DNA of 64,000 nt. It comes from Bacillus sp. P14.5. GTDB taxonomy: Bacteria > Bacillota > Bacilli > Bacillales > Bacillaceae_B. The stretch's first letter is position 1, and each line of letters starts with the position of its first letter. The position numbers and the translations under genes are program-made. The stretch covers positions 248,001 through 312,000 of the forward strand of contig NZ_NIJF01000060.1 in the NCBI RefSeq assembly GCF_003316765.1. The letters run 5' to 3'. Below the pieces are notes generated by a model that saw only the letters and a program-made list of their open reading frames with translations, was not told where the DNA came from and ran no database searches. Positions 19,205-28,195 of this stretch are shown here, piece after piece.

Positions 19205-20326
19205 GTGAAAAAGATATTTACAACGGGGGCTTGCTTTGCAGCCCTCCCGACTTTACTATTAGCAGGATGTTCGGAAAGCGTAACCTTAACAAACGAAGAA
19301 TCCATGCTTCATCAAAAATCACAACTGACTCTTAGTGAGCAGCATTATGCTTTGGCGAAGGCCGCAAACTCTCCAAGATTCACAAATGGCTTGCCCTATC
19401 AAGCAATCGAGCCTTCGGAAAGTGCTCAACCGCTGAAAACCAACTACACAGATCAACAACTGGCGGAAATGCCTCGAACTCAGGCTCATGGAGGCGACAC
19501 AACAAGAAGTGTTCCATTAGGTCAGACCTTGACAAAAGGAGCAGAAGATCTATCAGACGGCCCGCTTAAGGATCATAGAATCGTTTCCTATTATGGGCAC
19601 CCAAGTTCGGTTAACATGGGGATACTGGGAGAGCACAGCCCTGAAGTTTTCATGGATAAATTAGTGGAGCAAACTAAGGCTTACTCTGAGCTGGACCCTG
19701 AAAGGCCGGCCATCCCTGCGATTGAACTGATCTCAACTGTCGCCCAGCGGAGTCCCGGCGAAGATGGTGACTATATCGTTCCGACATCAGATGATCAGAT
19801 TGAAGAATATGCCCAATTGGCTAAAGAACATAATGCCCTATTGATCCTGGATGTGCAGCTGGCACGTGATACCGTCATGAATCAGGTTAAATCGCTGGAA
19901 AAATATTTAAAAATGCCTCACGTCCATTTAGCCATTGATACGGAATTTCAAGTCAAAGAAGGACAAGTTCCCGGAATCGACTTAGGCACGGTCGATGGAG
20001 AAGAAATTCAAGAAGCGATTGATTATGTTTCCAATTTGGCGGAAGATAATGGTCTTCCTGACAAGGTTGTCATTGTCCACCAATTTGCAGAAAAAGTTCT
20101 TATCAACAAGGACGCCATCCAACCTACAGAAAACGTGGAAGTCGTCCTGAATTTTGACGGCCATGGAATCGCTGGTATAAAAAGAGCCGGGTATAATGAA
20201 CATGTGCAGAAGCAGCCTATTCAATACGGAGGATTCAAAGTGTTTTACAAAAAAGATGAACCATTAATGACACCTAAGGATGTTTTGGAATTAGACCCTG
20301 CACCTGCTTTTGTTAATTATCAATAG
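19205..20326 (+). CDS. Lipoprotein of unknown function
   Basis: The 373-residue protein starts with a lipoprotein signal peptide (MKKIFTTGACFAALPTLLLA then lipobox LLAGC, C22), so it should be anchored outside the membrane. Residues ~120-360 read like an alpha/beta-barrel: IVSYYGHPSSVNMGILG, HNALLILDVQLARD, VHLAIDTEF, VVIVHQFAEKVL and VVLNFDGHG. Strand-ending acidic residues suggest a glycoside-hydrolase-like fold, but no catalytic pair can be fixed. The start is GTG after AGGTGGGA. It is monocistronic. Confidence 0.7.
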   Translation: MKKIFTTGACFAALPTLLLAGCSESVTLTNEESMLHQKSQLTLSEQHYALAKAANSPRFTNGLPYQAIEPSESAQPLKTNYTDQQLAEMPRTQAHGGDTTRSVPLGQTLTKGAEDLSDGPLKDHRIVSYYGHPSSVNMGILGEHSPEVFMDKLVEQTKAYSELDPERPAIPAIELISTVAQRSPGEDGDYIVPTSDDQIEEYAQLAKEHNALLILDVQLARDTVMNQVKSLEKYLKMPHVHLAIDTEFQVKEGQVPGIDLGTVDGEEIQEAIDYVSNLAEDNGLPDKVVIVHQFAEKVLINKDAIQPTENVEVVLNFDGHGIAGIKRAGYNEHVQKQPIQYGGFKVFYKKDEPLMTPKDVLELDPAPAFVNYQ

Positions 20327-20340
20327 AATTTATTCAGTAC

Positions 20341-20392
20341 AGAAGGATGGATCTCTCGTTATGCAACGAAAGATCCATCCTTCTATTTTTTT
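20341..20392 (+). terminator. Terminator of the lipoprotein gene
   Basis: AGAAGGATGGATCT pairs with AGATCCATCCTTCT, followed by ATTTTTTT. It is a long near-perfect stem 14 nt past the stop. Confidence 0.9.
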
Positions 20393-20454
20393 GTGAAAAT
20401 TGTCTTTTCAAATCAGGACCTGGACAGTAAATCCTTCCCTTTGTCCAATTAAAA

Positions 20455-20490
20455 CAAAAAACTGGCTACCCTTTACGGATAACCAGTTTT
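20455..20490 (-). terminator. Terminator of trpB
   Basis: On the minus strand AAACTGGTTA pairs with TAGCCAGTTT and is followed by TTTG; it lies about 10 nt past the trpB stop. Confidence 0.8.
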
Positions 20491-20499
20491 CCTACTATT

Positions 20500-21669
20500 C
20501 TACTTCTTATTCAACATTTCAAATACCTGCTCAACATCCTTGTCACCTCTGCCAGAAAGGTTAACTATGATGATATCTTCTTTTGATAAGGTTTTGGCAA
20601 GCTTTACAGCATGCGCGACTGCATGGGAACTTTCCAATGCAGGAATGATTCCTTCAATCTTCGATAACTCCTGGAAGGATTCTAGTGCTTCCTGTCCGGT
20701 TACAGTGACATACTCTGCCCTGCCAATCGTTTTCAGATGGCTGTGTTCCGGTCCGACACCAGGATAATCCAGTCCGGCCGCAATGGAATAAGTCGGCTGC
20801 GGATTTCCTTCTTCATCTAACAGGGTTAAACACTTAAATCCGTGTAACACCGCGGGAACACCTTTTGTGAGTGTAGGTGCTTCAGCTGGTTCGACTCCCA
20901 CCAACCGAACCTCTTCCTCCTCTATATAGTGAGCAAATGCTCCGATGGCATTACTGCCGCCGCCTGCACAAGCAACCACTGCTGTTGGGAGTTTTCCTTC
21001 TTTTTCAAGAATCTGTCTCTTGGATTCTTCACTTATGACAGATTGAAAATGCTTGACCATCGTCGGGAATGGATGCGGCCCTACTGCCGAGCCCAACAGG
21101 TAAAAGGTATTCTCATAATTTTCAACAAGATCATTCAAGGCTTCATCTACTGCATCCTTTAACCTGCCCTGCCCTTTATCTACCGGAATAACCTTTGCTC
21201 CTAAAAGCTCCATTCGAAATACATTCAGAGATTGACGGACAGTATCCAGTTTCCCCATGTAGATAATGCATTCCATCCCAAACATGGCACAAGCGGTAGC
21301 GGTTGCTACACCGTGCTGGCCGGCACCCGTTTCAGCTATAATTCGTGTGGCACCCATACGTTTAGCCAGCAATATTTGACCGATCACATTATTAATTTTG
21401 TGAGCACCTGTATGATTGAGGTCCTCGCGTTTCAAATAAATCTTTGCTCCACCTGTCTTTTCAGTAAGGTTTTTCGCAAAGGTCAATGGGTTTTCCCGGC
21501 CTACAAACTCTTTCAGATAGAATTTGAACTCTTCATTGAATTCATCATCATCCTTATACTTATAAAATTGTTCTGCAAGGTTCGATAATACCTCTTGTAA
21601 GTCTGGCGGAAGATAGCTGCCTCCAAACTCACCAAATAACCCATTCTCAACTAAACTGTTTTTACTCAT
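20500..21669 (-). CDS. trpB: Tryptophan synthase beta chain
   Basis: The 389-residue protein is a standard TrpB1: [11 protein letters not shown] at the N-terminus, HTGAHKINN with the PLP-binding lysine, [22 protein letters not shown] (phosphate-binding loop) and [12 protein letters not shown]. It joins indole and serine to make tryptophan, normally with TrpA. No other trp gene is beside it, so it is an orphan copy here; a main trp operon probably lies elsewhere. Tandem CTTGAATATTCA boxes lie 26-51 nt upstream of the start and 53-bp repeats start about 180 nt upstream. Confidence 0.95.
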   Translation of the reverse strand: MSKNSLVENGLFGEFGGSYLPPDLQEVLSNLAEQFYKYKDDDEFNEEFKFYLKEFVGRENPLTFAKNLTEKTGGAKIYLKREDLNHTGAHKINNVIGQILLAKRMGATRIIAETGAGQHGVATATACAMFGMECIIYMGKLDTVRQSLNVFRMELLGAKVIPVDKGQGRLKDAVDEALNDLVENYENTFYLLGSAVGPHPFPTMVKHFQSVISEESKRQILEKEGKLPTAVVACAGGGSNAIGAFAHYIEEEEVRLVGVEPAEAPTLTKGVPAVLHGFKCLTLLDEEGNPQPTYSIAAGLDYPGVGPEHSHLKTIGRAEYVTVTGQEALESFQELSKIEGIIPALESSHAVAHAVKLAKTLSKEDIIIVNLSGRGDKDVEQVFEMLNKK

Positions 21670-21694
21670 CTCTAAACTCAGCTCCTCTAAATAA

Positions 21695-21720
21695 CTTGAA
21701 TATTCACTCTTGAATATTCA
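21695..21720 (-). promoter_or_regulatory. Tandem CTTGAATATTCA boxes upstream of trpB
   Basis: The 12-mer CTTGAATATTCA occurs twice (21695-21706 and 21709-21720), and each contains the palindrome TGAATATTCA. Position 26-51 nt before the trpB start suggests an operator. No known regulator is assigned. Confidence 0.5.
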
Positions 21721-21846
21721 TAATCTATTTTTTCATCATTTAATTAGGAAATCAACAATTATGTTCCTTTTTTCCATTTTAAATTATACAACTTTAGGGG
21801 AGAGAGAGCCCGCTCCATGGCCACATCCCTTTTCTAATTGACTCGT

Positions 21847-22030
21847 TCCTGACCGAAAAGCCAACCTCTTCATACATATCTCCCACCAAATTGGCTTGCT
21901 CCTGACCGAAGTACAGCCTACTTCGTACACATCTCTTACTAAATCAACTCACTCCCGACCGAAGTGCGCCTCGGTTTATACAAATCTTCCACCAATTTAC
22001 CTTGCTCCTGACCGACAATTACTTGATATT
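21847..22030 (+). repeat. 53-55-bp tandem repeat array A (four units)
   Basis: Units begin at the word C[TC]GACCGA at 21849, 21904, 21957 and 22010. A typical unit reads CTCCTGACCGAAGT...ACTTCGTACACATCT..CACCAAATT. A sister array lies at 26775. Both stand upstream of minus-strand genes. Confidence 0.8.
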
Positions 22031-22113
22031 AAATCAATGGTCAGGTTACTCATGTGGAAAGGTCGCAGGTGAAATTCCCTTAAGTTACGTTATATGTTAC
22101 TACATAAATAAGA

Positions 22114-22133
22114 ACAGATGATGATCTCATCTG
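22114..22133. other. CAGATGATGATCTCATCTG hairpin, copy A
   Basis: CAGATGA pairs with TCATCTG across a GATC-rich centre. The same hairpin with flanking GCCCTGCTT occurs at 26944, so hairpin and array are duplicated as a unit. It lies 3' of the collagen gene at 22252 and could act as a terminator on the minus strand. Confidence 0.5.
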
Positions 22134-22196
22134 CCCTGCTTCCTCATTAATGACTTAGTACTTAGATTACACCACAATTTTATGTTGTAAAAATAT

Positions 22197-22225
22197 GGAG
22201 GGACAATGCACCTGTCCCTCTGTCC
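22197..22225 (-). repeat. GGGACA..TGTCCC palindrome, likely terminator of the C1q collagen gene
   Basis: GGAGGGACAATGCACCTGTCCCTC forms a stem. On the minus strand it is followed by CATATTTTT. It lies 30 nt past the stop at 22252 and belongs to a dispersed palindrome family (also 30335, 33062, 58229). Confidence 0.6.
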
Positions 22226-22251
22226 TTGCCTCTGTCCACCGCTATAATGAA

Positions 22252-23391
22252 CTAAATGGGTAAAACAAGCGCATGAATAGAGCGATGATTTGCCTTCAAG
22301 TATGACGTTCCAGCTGCTCCAATATCATATACATAAATTCGAATGGTATACGTATAAGTCCCAGTTGGCGGTGTATCCACTATACTGATGCTGACAGGTT
22401 TATGGAGTGTTATAGAGGCGGAGGGATTTATATCCCTCACCCAATCTTCGTTACTATAGGTATTATATATTGGGGTTGAATTTCGGAAGATCTGTATTTC
22501 CCATCCAATTAGGTAAGAAAATGGTCCTGTTCCCCCAACTTCAACTTCATATGTGAAATGATAATCACCTATTAGTAAAACTCGGGAAGGAGACGTAATA
22601 GTTACGGATGAGGACGTAAGCGGAAAGTAAGCTCTTTCTTCAGGTGATATAGCCTCGAAGAGCACGGTAGCGTCTTGAGCTGTACCTAATCCTGTAATGC
22701 CTGGGAAACCCCTTTCTCCTCGCTCCCCTTTTGGTCCAGTCGCCCCTTGAAGTCCAGTTGCACCTCGAGGGCCAACCGATCCTTGAACACCTGTTGCCCC
22801 TTGTAGCCCGGTCTCCCCTTGGAGTCCCGTGGCTCCTCGAGGCCCCCTGGCTCCTTGAATACCTGTTGCTCCTTGAGGCCCGGTCTCCCCTTGAGGTCCC
22901 GCAGCTCCTTGTAGGCCTGTGGCACCTCGAGTTCCCGTCATTCCTTGAAGTCCTGTTGCCCCTTGTGTTCCTGTCGCCCCTTTCGCTCCTTGAGGTCCGG
23001 TCGCCCCCTGAGGTCCCTGTGGTCCAGTTGCTCCTTTGTCAGTTCCCAATAATTCATCAGATACCAGACGATGTGCAGCCACTATTTGATCACTGGCACC
23101 TTTTCCCCATATCGAAATTTGCACTTCTTCCTCAGAGGCTCCCTGGATTGTAAATACATACTCAAATCCATCAAAGTCTGCATAAAAATTCCTGGTAATT
23201 ACTGCGTTTGGCAAAAGATTATGCGTTTCCGAAACATACAATTTGCGAGAGCCATGAAGATAATAGCCTTGAATGAGAATGGTGGCAGGAATGCTGGAAC
23301 TCCGGTTGTCAATCTTTACAGTTACCTTTTTGGTGAGCCGTTCCCCATTCGATGGTGTGTTCAGTATAGGACCTGTTGAAAGTATGGCCAT
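22252..23391 (-). CDS. Collagen-like protein with C1q/BclA-like C-terminal head
   Basis: The 379-residue protein has the shared N-terminal domain (1-118), ~40 Gly-X-Y triplets (residues ~119-238; [10 protein letters not shown] and GERGERGFPG), and a C-terminal beta-sandwich of ~135 residues (TVLFEAISPEERAYFPLT to SIHALVLPI). The C-terminal part has the strand pattern of TNF/C1q-like heads found on BclA, including GDYHFTYEVEV and TYTIRIYVYD. This is the closest of the set to the classic exosporium collagen BclA plan. GGAGG precedes the ATG by 10 nt. Trimer formation and spore location are inferred from family. Confidence 0.82.
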   Translation of the reverse strand: MAILSTGPILNTPSNGERLTKKVTVKIDNRSSSIPATILIQGYYLHGSRKLYVSETHNLLPNAVITRNFYADFDGFEYVFTIQGASEEEVQISIWGKGASDQIVAAHRLVSDELLGTDKGATGPQGPQGATGPQGAKGATGTQGATGLQGMTGTRGATGLQGAAGPQGETGPQGATGIQGARGPRGATGLQGETGLQGATGVQGSVGPRGATGLQGATGPKGERGERGFPGITGLGTAQDATVLFEAISPEERAYFPLTSSSVTITSPSRVLLIGDYHFTYEVEVGGTGPFSYLIGWEIQIFRNSTPIYNTYSNEDWVRDINPSASITLHKPVSISIVDTPPTGTYTYTIRIYVYDIGAAGTSYLKANHRSIHALVLPI

Positions 23392-23717
23392 GAAATTCTT
23401 TCCTCCTTACAATAGAAGTCCTTCCATTGTTTTCATTGCTTCTATCGTATTCATGCCTTTCTTATTATGATTGGGTATTGTCCAATTTTTTTTACTTATC
23501 CTTCAGTTACTTTAAAACGAACAATGAAAGTGATGATTCTTCTCTAAGTGAAACGAAAAGACAATTACCGCGTTTCCCAAAGTCTAAATAAAAAAGGATA
23601 ATAAGATTAACTCCCACTATCCCCAGGTATTTATTGAATCTAATACAAATACTTATTTTTCATACCTTCGTAAAGAATACTAACCTATTAATAGATCATC
23701 TTCTCATGATCCACCTT

Positions 23718-25012
23718 TTACAGCCCAAGCAACCCTGGCAGCAGGAGACTGATTTGTGGAATATAGGTCACGGCCAGCAACACGACAAAAATCGCTGCAT
23801 AAAACGGCAATAGTGGTTTTGTGACCTGTTCTATCTTGACTCCTCCGACACTTGCACCGACAAACAGTGCGCTCCCGACAGGAGGGGTTATGCTTCCAAT
23901 ACACAAGTTGAGGCACATTATGATTCCGAAATGGACCGGGTCCATCCCAAACTCAGCAGTGATCGGCAGGAAGATCGGAGTGAAGATCAGAACCGCAGGA
24001 GTTATATCCATGAAGGTTCCTATTATTAATAGAATGATATTCATCAATAAAAGAATGATGATCGGGTTATCTGACAGTGAAAGCATTCCATTACTGATCG
24101 CATCAGGAATCCCTGTGAAAGACATAACTAATGACAGAATTGAAGACGTTGCAATCAGCAGCATGATGATCGCAGTCATCTCGACGGTTTCCAGCAGCAT
24201 TTTCGGTAAGTCTTTCATTTTAAAACTACGGTAGACAATCGAAAGAATGACAGAATATGCAACGGCAATTGCAGCCCCCTCTGTTGCAGTAAAGATTCCC
24301 GCAACGATTCCACCTATTACAATAACGATCAACATCAAACTTGGCAGGCTTTCCAGAAATACCTTAAATCCCTGCTTCAAAGTAATCTTCGGTGAAACCG
24401 GATAATTCTTTTTCTTGGCAATAACGTAAGCAACTACTATCGCGGCGAGGCCCCAAAGGATTCCCGGGATGTATCCGGCGATAAAGAGGGCTGCCACTGA
24501 AGTCCCTCCGCTGACTAAGGAGTAGATGATCAGCAGTCCGCTCGGCGGGATAAGTAAGCCGGCTGGGGCAGATGCTATATTAACTGCCGTAGAATAGGTT
24601 TTTTCATATCCCTCTTTTTCCTGCAAGGGTGACATAACTCCGCCGATGGCCGCCGCAGCTGCAACAGACGAACCGGAAATGGAGCCGAATAACATATTTC
24701 CAACAACATTAGTGTGAGCCAGTGATCCCGGCATCCTGCCTGACAGTACCTTTGCCAAGTTAATCAAGCGGATGGCAATGCCGCCCCGATTCATAATGAC
24801 TCCGGACAGAATAAAAAAGGAATTGCCAGGAGTGAAAAACTGTCCAATCCCGTTACCAATTTTTGTGCTGATGTGAAGACTGCGATATCAAACGGAAACA
24901 AAATTAGCATGGTGGTGATGGAAGCCCCTGCAATACTGACCGCTATCGGCACTCCCAGGAACAGGAGAAAGAAGAAGGCAAAAAACAAAATCAGGCCTGC
25001 AGTTATGGTCAT
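23718..25012 (-). CDS. dctM: TRAP transporter large permease DctM (one-base frameshift)
   Basis: The membrane permease reads in two frames. Residues 1-68 (MTITAGLILFFAFFF to SLLAIPF) lie in one, and IMNRGGIAIRLINLAKVLS onward lies in another. On the coding strand the join is CCTTTTTTATTCTG; one more T would give IPFFILSGVIMNRG and a 431-residue DctM of normal length. DctM is the 12-13-helix channel subunit that moves a dicarboxylate-like substrate with sodium. The start overlaps the dctQ stop by one base (TAATG), showing coupling. A sequencing deletion is more likely than real loss, since other genes here show the same fault. Confidence 0.85.
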
Positions 25013-25554
25013 TACAAGTTCCTCCCTTCTGCATCCAAAGGAGTGGCAGGCAATTCTGTTTCCATATCTTCTGAATAGAAATCCGCCCTCCTCTTTACTG
25101 CTGACTCATAAATAGAAATCAATGAATAACAAATGATCAATATTCCGGAAACAGGCAGAGATAAGTAAATGGCAGCCATCGGAATGCCCAATGCCGGCGA
25201 AGACTGTCCTGTCGAAATGCCGATCGTTTGCAAACCGCCGACGATCATGACAAGGCTGGCAAACAATAAAATAATTATTTCTATTAGAATACTTACCTTT
25301 AGGGCGTTGTTCTTAGATACTTTATGAATGAACAGTTCAATAGCTAAGTGTTTCTTATTTCCGAAAGCGTAAGCAGCTCCCAGCATCGAAACCCATATGA
25401 GTGCAAAACGGAGAAATTCCTCCGATATGGTACTCGGCGCATTTAAAACATATCTTGAAAAAACCTGCCAGATTGCCATCAGAACCATAATGGCAAGCAC
25501 CGTGCAGGTTATAACGGCGATTCCTTGATCCATCCACTTTTTAATCTTCTCCAT
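25012..25554 (-). CDS. dctQ: TRAP transporter small permease DctQ
   Basis: The 180-residue protein has four transmembrane segments and the DctQ signature: VFSRYVLNAPSTISEEFLRFALIWVSMLGAAYAF, followed by H-L-A-I-E. DctQ links the binding protein DctP to the DctM channel. It lies 2 nt after dctP and overlaps dctM by one base, giving the operon dctP-dctQ-dctM. AGGGGGAG precedes the ATG. Confidence 0.9.
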   Translation of the reverse strand: MEKIKKWMDQGIAVITCTVLAIMVLMAIWQVFSRYVLNAPSTISEEFLRFALIWVSMLGAAYAFGNKKHLAIELFIHKVSKNNALKVSILIEIIILLFASLVMIVGGLQTIGISTGQSSPALGIPMAAIYLSLPVSGILIICYSLISIYESAVKRRADFYSEDMETELPATPLDAEGRNL

Positions 25555-25556
25555 CT

Positions 25557-26585
25557 TTACTCCCCCTCTTTATTCCCATCGACTGACAATTCTCGGATTT
25601 CCTTATAATAGTCTGTGGTAGATTCTTTAGTGGCAAACTCTTCATGAAGAGGCTGGACTGCCTGGATAAATGGCTCCAAATCAACCTCATGGAAGGTGAC
25701 TCCATTTTCCTTGCTTTTTTCGATGGCTGATTCAACCGCTTCTTTCCATACCTCTTTATGAAAAACAGTAGATTCATCTGCTGCTTCCTGAATCAATTCT
25801 CTCTGCTCTTCTGTCAGCTGATTCCATTTCTTTTCATTAATAATGAGGATATCAGGCACTATGGCATGCCCGCTAAAGCTGTATTCCTTCGCAACCTCTC
25901 CGTGATTGGCATCCGTTAACGCCGTTTCATTATTTTCAGTCCCATCGATGACTCCCTGCTGAAGTGATGTATAAACCTCCCCGAAAGGCATCGGAGTCGG
26001 GGCACCGCCCATCAGTTCGATCATCTCGATCGTAGTCGGAGTGGGCTGCACTCTTACTTTCATACCTTGCAAATCATCGGGGTGCAAGATAGGTGTATCT
26101 TTCGTATAAAAATTTCGTGTGCCTGAGTCGTAAAATGTCAGGCCTTTAAACCCGATATCCCTTGTAGCATCATATAGTTCCTCAGCAATGCCGCTGTTCA
26201 TCACCTTATAAAAATGGTCCTTATCATCAAATAGATAAGGCAGACTCAAAACGGAATATTCTTCAGAGAAATTTTCCAACGTACTCGCACTAACCTTTGC
26301 AAAATCAATAGCACCGGTCTGCGTTAACTCTATCGCTTCCCGTTCTGAACCAAGCTGGCCGCCCGGATACAACTTCATATCAATACTTCCTTCTGTCTTT
26401 TCCTCTACCAATCGTGCAAACTCAGACAATGACGTATGTATTGGATGATTCTCCCCTTGATTATGAGCAAGCCGCATAATGACGGGGCCATCCCCTTGTC
26501 CCCCTTCAACAGCCCTTGCAGAGCATCCCCACAGTGAAGTAATCACCAAAAGAAGCACTATTCTTATTCCATAATAATTTTTCAT
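25557..26585 (-). CDS. dctP: TRAP transporter substrate-binding lipoprotein DctP
   Basis: The 342-residue protein has a lipoprotein signal (LLLVITSLWGCSARA, Cys at ~21) and the DctP fold: MRLAHNQGENHPIHTSL, GGQLGSERE, KVRVQPTPTTIEM and the motif GVIDGTENN where the substrate-binding Arg of the family lies just upstream (R in KVRVQ). It captures an organic acid outside the cell and hands it to DctQM; the ligand is unknown. I start it at the ATG at 26585, five nt after GGGGAGGAA. Tandem 53-bp repeats stand about 190 nt upstream. Confidence 0.9.
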   Translation of the reverse strand: MKNYYGIRIVLLLVITSLWGCSARAVEGGQGDGPVIMRLAHNQGENHPIHTSLSEFARLVEEKTEGSIDMKLYPGGQLGSEREAIELTQTGAIDFAKVSASTLENFSEEYSVLSLPYLFDDKDHFYKVMNSGIAEELYDATRDIGFKGLTFYDSGTRNFYTKDTPILHPDDLQGMKVRVQPTPTTIEMIELMGGAPTPMPFGEVYTSLQQGVIDGTENNETALTDANHGEVAKEYSFSGHAIVPDILIINEKKWNQLTEEQRELIQEAADESTVFHKEVWKEAVESAIEKSKENGVTFHEVDLEPFIQAVQPLHEEFATKESTTDYYKEIRELSVDGNKEGE

Positions 26586-26774
26586 GGCTTCCTCCCCATA
26601 CATAAGAATTTCATTTAGACATAAGGGCCTAAGACCTTCAAAGCATTAAAGAATTTCATAAGCCCTGATTTCTAAAATAAATTCTTTTGAAGTTTTTGGA
26701 ATATAGTTCCCTTTTTTGAAAATTTCGAAACTATTCTCATATATATATTTTTGGGCAGAGGTCTTTTATTTTAC

Positions 26775-26900
26775 TCCTGACCGAAGTACCCCCAACTTCG
26801 TAAATAGCTCTCACTAATTCAACTCACTTCCGACCGAAGTATGCATCGCTTTATACATATCTTCCACCAATTTAGCATGCTCCCGACCGAAACCCACTTT
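26775..26900 (+). repeat. 53-bp tandem repeat array B (three units)
   Basis: Units begin at 26777, 26830 and 26883 with C[TC]GACCGAAGT, an exact 53-bp period. The array is homologous to array A at 21847 and has the same hairpin about 60 nt downstream. Confidence 0.8.
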
Positions 26901-26943
26901 ATGAGAAATCCCTATGTTCAGAAGTCTGTAACTACAAAAATGG

Positions 26944-26963
26944 ACAGATGATGATCTCATCTG
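26944..26963. other. CAGATGATGATCTCATCTG hairpin, copy B
   Basis: Identical to the hairpin at 22114, again followed by CCCTGCTT. It overlaps the stop codon of the small gene at 26957. Confidence 0.5.
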
Positions 26964-27103
26964 CCCTGCTTTAATTTATTCAATTGTTCTTTCATTTTGT
27001 TATTTAAAATTAGTAATTGATTGCCTTTAAGGCTGCGTTTAGGTACTGCTCCTGAAGGGTTGTCCAAAACAAACGGGTTCTTTCTTTGTTTTTCTTTCAA
27101 CAT
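26957..27103 (-). CDS. Hypothetical 48-residue basic protein
   Basis: An ATG at 27103, 6 nt after GGGGGA, opens a frame giving MLKEKQRKNPFVLDNP, then SGAVPKRSLKGNQLLILN and ending KEQLNKLKQGR. The protein is basic and lysine-rich without cysteine or membrane segment. I do not recognise it. The ribosome site and composition support a real gene, but the stop lies in a repeated hairpin. Confidence 0.45.
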   Translation of the reverse strand: MLKEKQRKNPFVLDNPSGAVPKRSLKGNQLLILNNKMKEQLNKLKQGR

Positions 27104-27676
27104 GTTATCCCCCATTCAACTATGGATTAGTGCTTGACTTCAAAGGGATCTGTACCACTCTTCTTAACGTCTTTTTGATTATAGAAAAAATCAGCTTCTT
27201 TGCCCTACAGAATATTTGCAATTTAAATTGTTCTTTTTGACGATTTTAGGTGTTAAAAATCCCTAAGTGTATTCAAGCAGGAAAAAATCTAAATTCCAAA
27301 AAAAGAAACAGAAATGGTGAAAAGCAATAGAAGATTATATACTGAAGTATCAATTTACGATGATGATAACAGAAGGAAGTGTTTAATGACCATATATTAA
27401 TTAGAACATCAGACTGTAATCTGTGTCATGATAAGGATTTTTGATGAGGGTGACGAATTAAATATATCTCTATTTGATTTGTAGTGATTCTATAAAAAAC
27501 CTTGTAGGGATCTGATTTACCAATAGAAATCAATACTATTCGCAGGTCTACGGGTAAACGGTTAAATGGCGGCTTTTAAGTACGGTGCAATTCCGGGCTA
27601 ATTCAATATTGTCTCTTCAATCATCTAATTCTAACAATGAAAGGATCGCTGATTTTCTCCATGCAATTTTCATTCT
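27104..27676. other. Gene-free stretch
   Basis: About 570 bases of AT-rich sequence without a supported gene, hairpin with T-run, or recognised repeat. Confidence 0.4.
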
Positions 27677-27919
27677 TCAGCTTTTTAAAATCCTTTTGAT
27701 TTCCTTATCTGAAAGCACAGGGTTGTCTTCACTATTCAAAGCAGCGCTTAATCGCTTTTGTTCTTCAGGATCTGTCACTTCATAGCAATCTCCATTGTCT
27801 ACATTTTCTACTTCCATAAGTAAAAATTTTCGTTTCCCTACTTGAATGTATGAGTGACCTGACTGAATCGCTTTTTTTATGTCATCTTGCTCAATTCTGA
27901 TTGGTTCCATTAACATCAC
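27677..27919 (-). CDS. Hypothetical 80-residue protein
   Basis: The protein reads MEPIRIEQDDIKKAIQSGH, then SYIQVGKRKFLLMEVENV and a charged helical C-terminus (DPEEQKRLSAALNSEDN). The likely start is the second or third codon Met (27913 or 27919). The D-I-x-x-A-x-x-x-G...R-K-F-L-L layout resembles small antitoxin-like or regulatory proteins of Bacillus, but no toxin gene is beside it. Function not assigned. Confidence 0.6.
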   Translation of the reverse strand: MMLMEPIRIEQDDIKKAIQSGHSYIQVGKRKFLLMEVENVDNGDCYEVTDPEEQKRLSAALNSEDNPVLSDKEIKRILKS

Positions 27920-28195
27920 CTACTTTAATTTATTTAGCCCTATTATACACCAGCTACTGAATGTAATAAATATAAAGGGACGTTAATCTCGTGCCACTAT
28001 AGAAACAAACTGTTAAAAAAATATTAAGTGCTTATCCATATCAATTCTATTATTCGAACTACGGCTTTTTTTGTGCTTTCCAAGATAAAGTGCAGGAGTG
28101 AGGATGGAGAGGAGCAATCATGCCTGCTAATGGGAGATATTATCCCTCCACTACACCCCCCTCTGTCCCCTTGTCACATAAACCCCTCCCTACCC

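Noticed and set aside
21847..22030. 53-bp tandem array as CRISPR
   Set aside because: Units are tandem and similar along their whole length, without spacers, and no cas gene is present.
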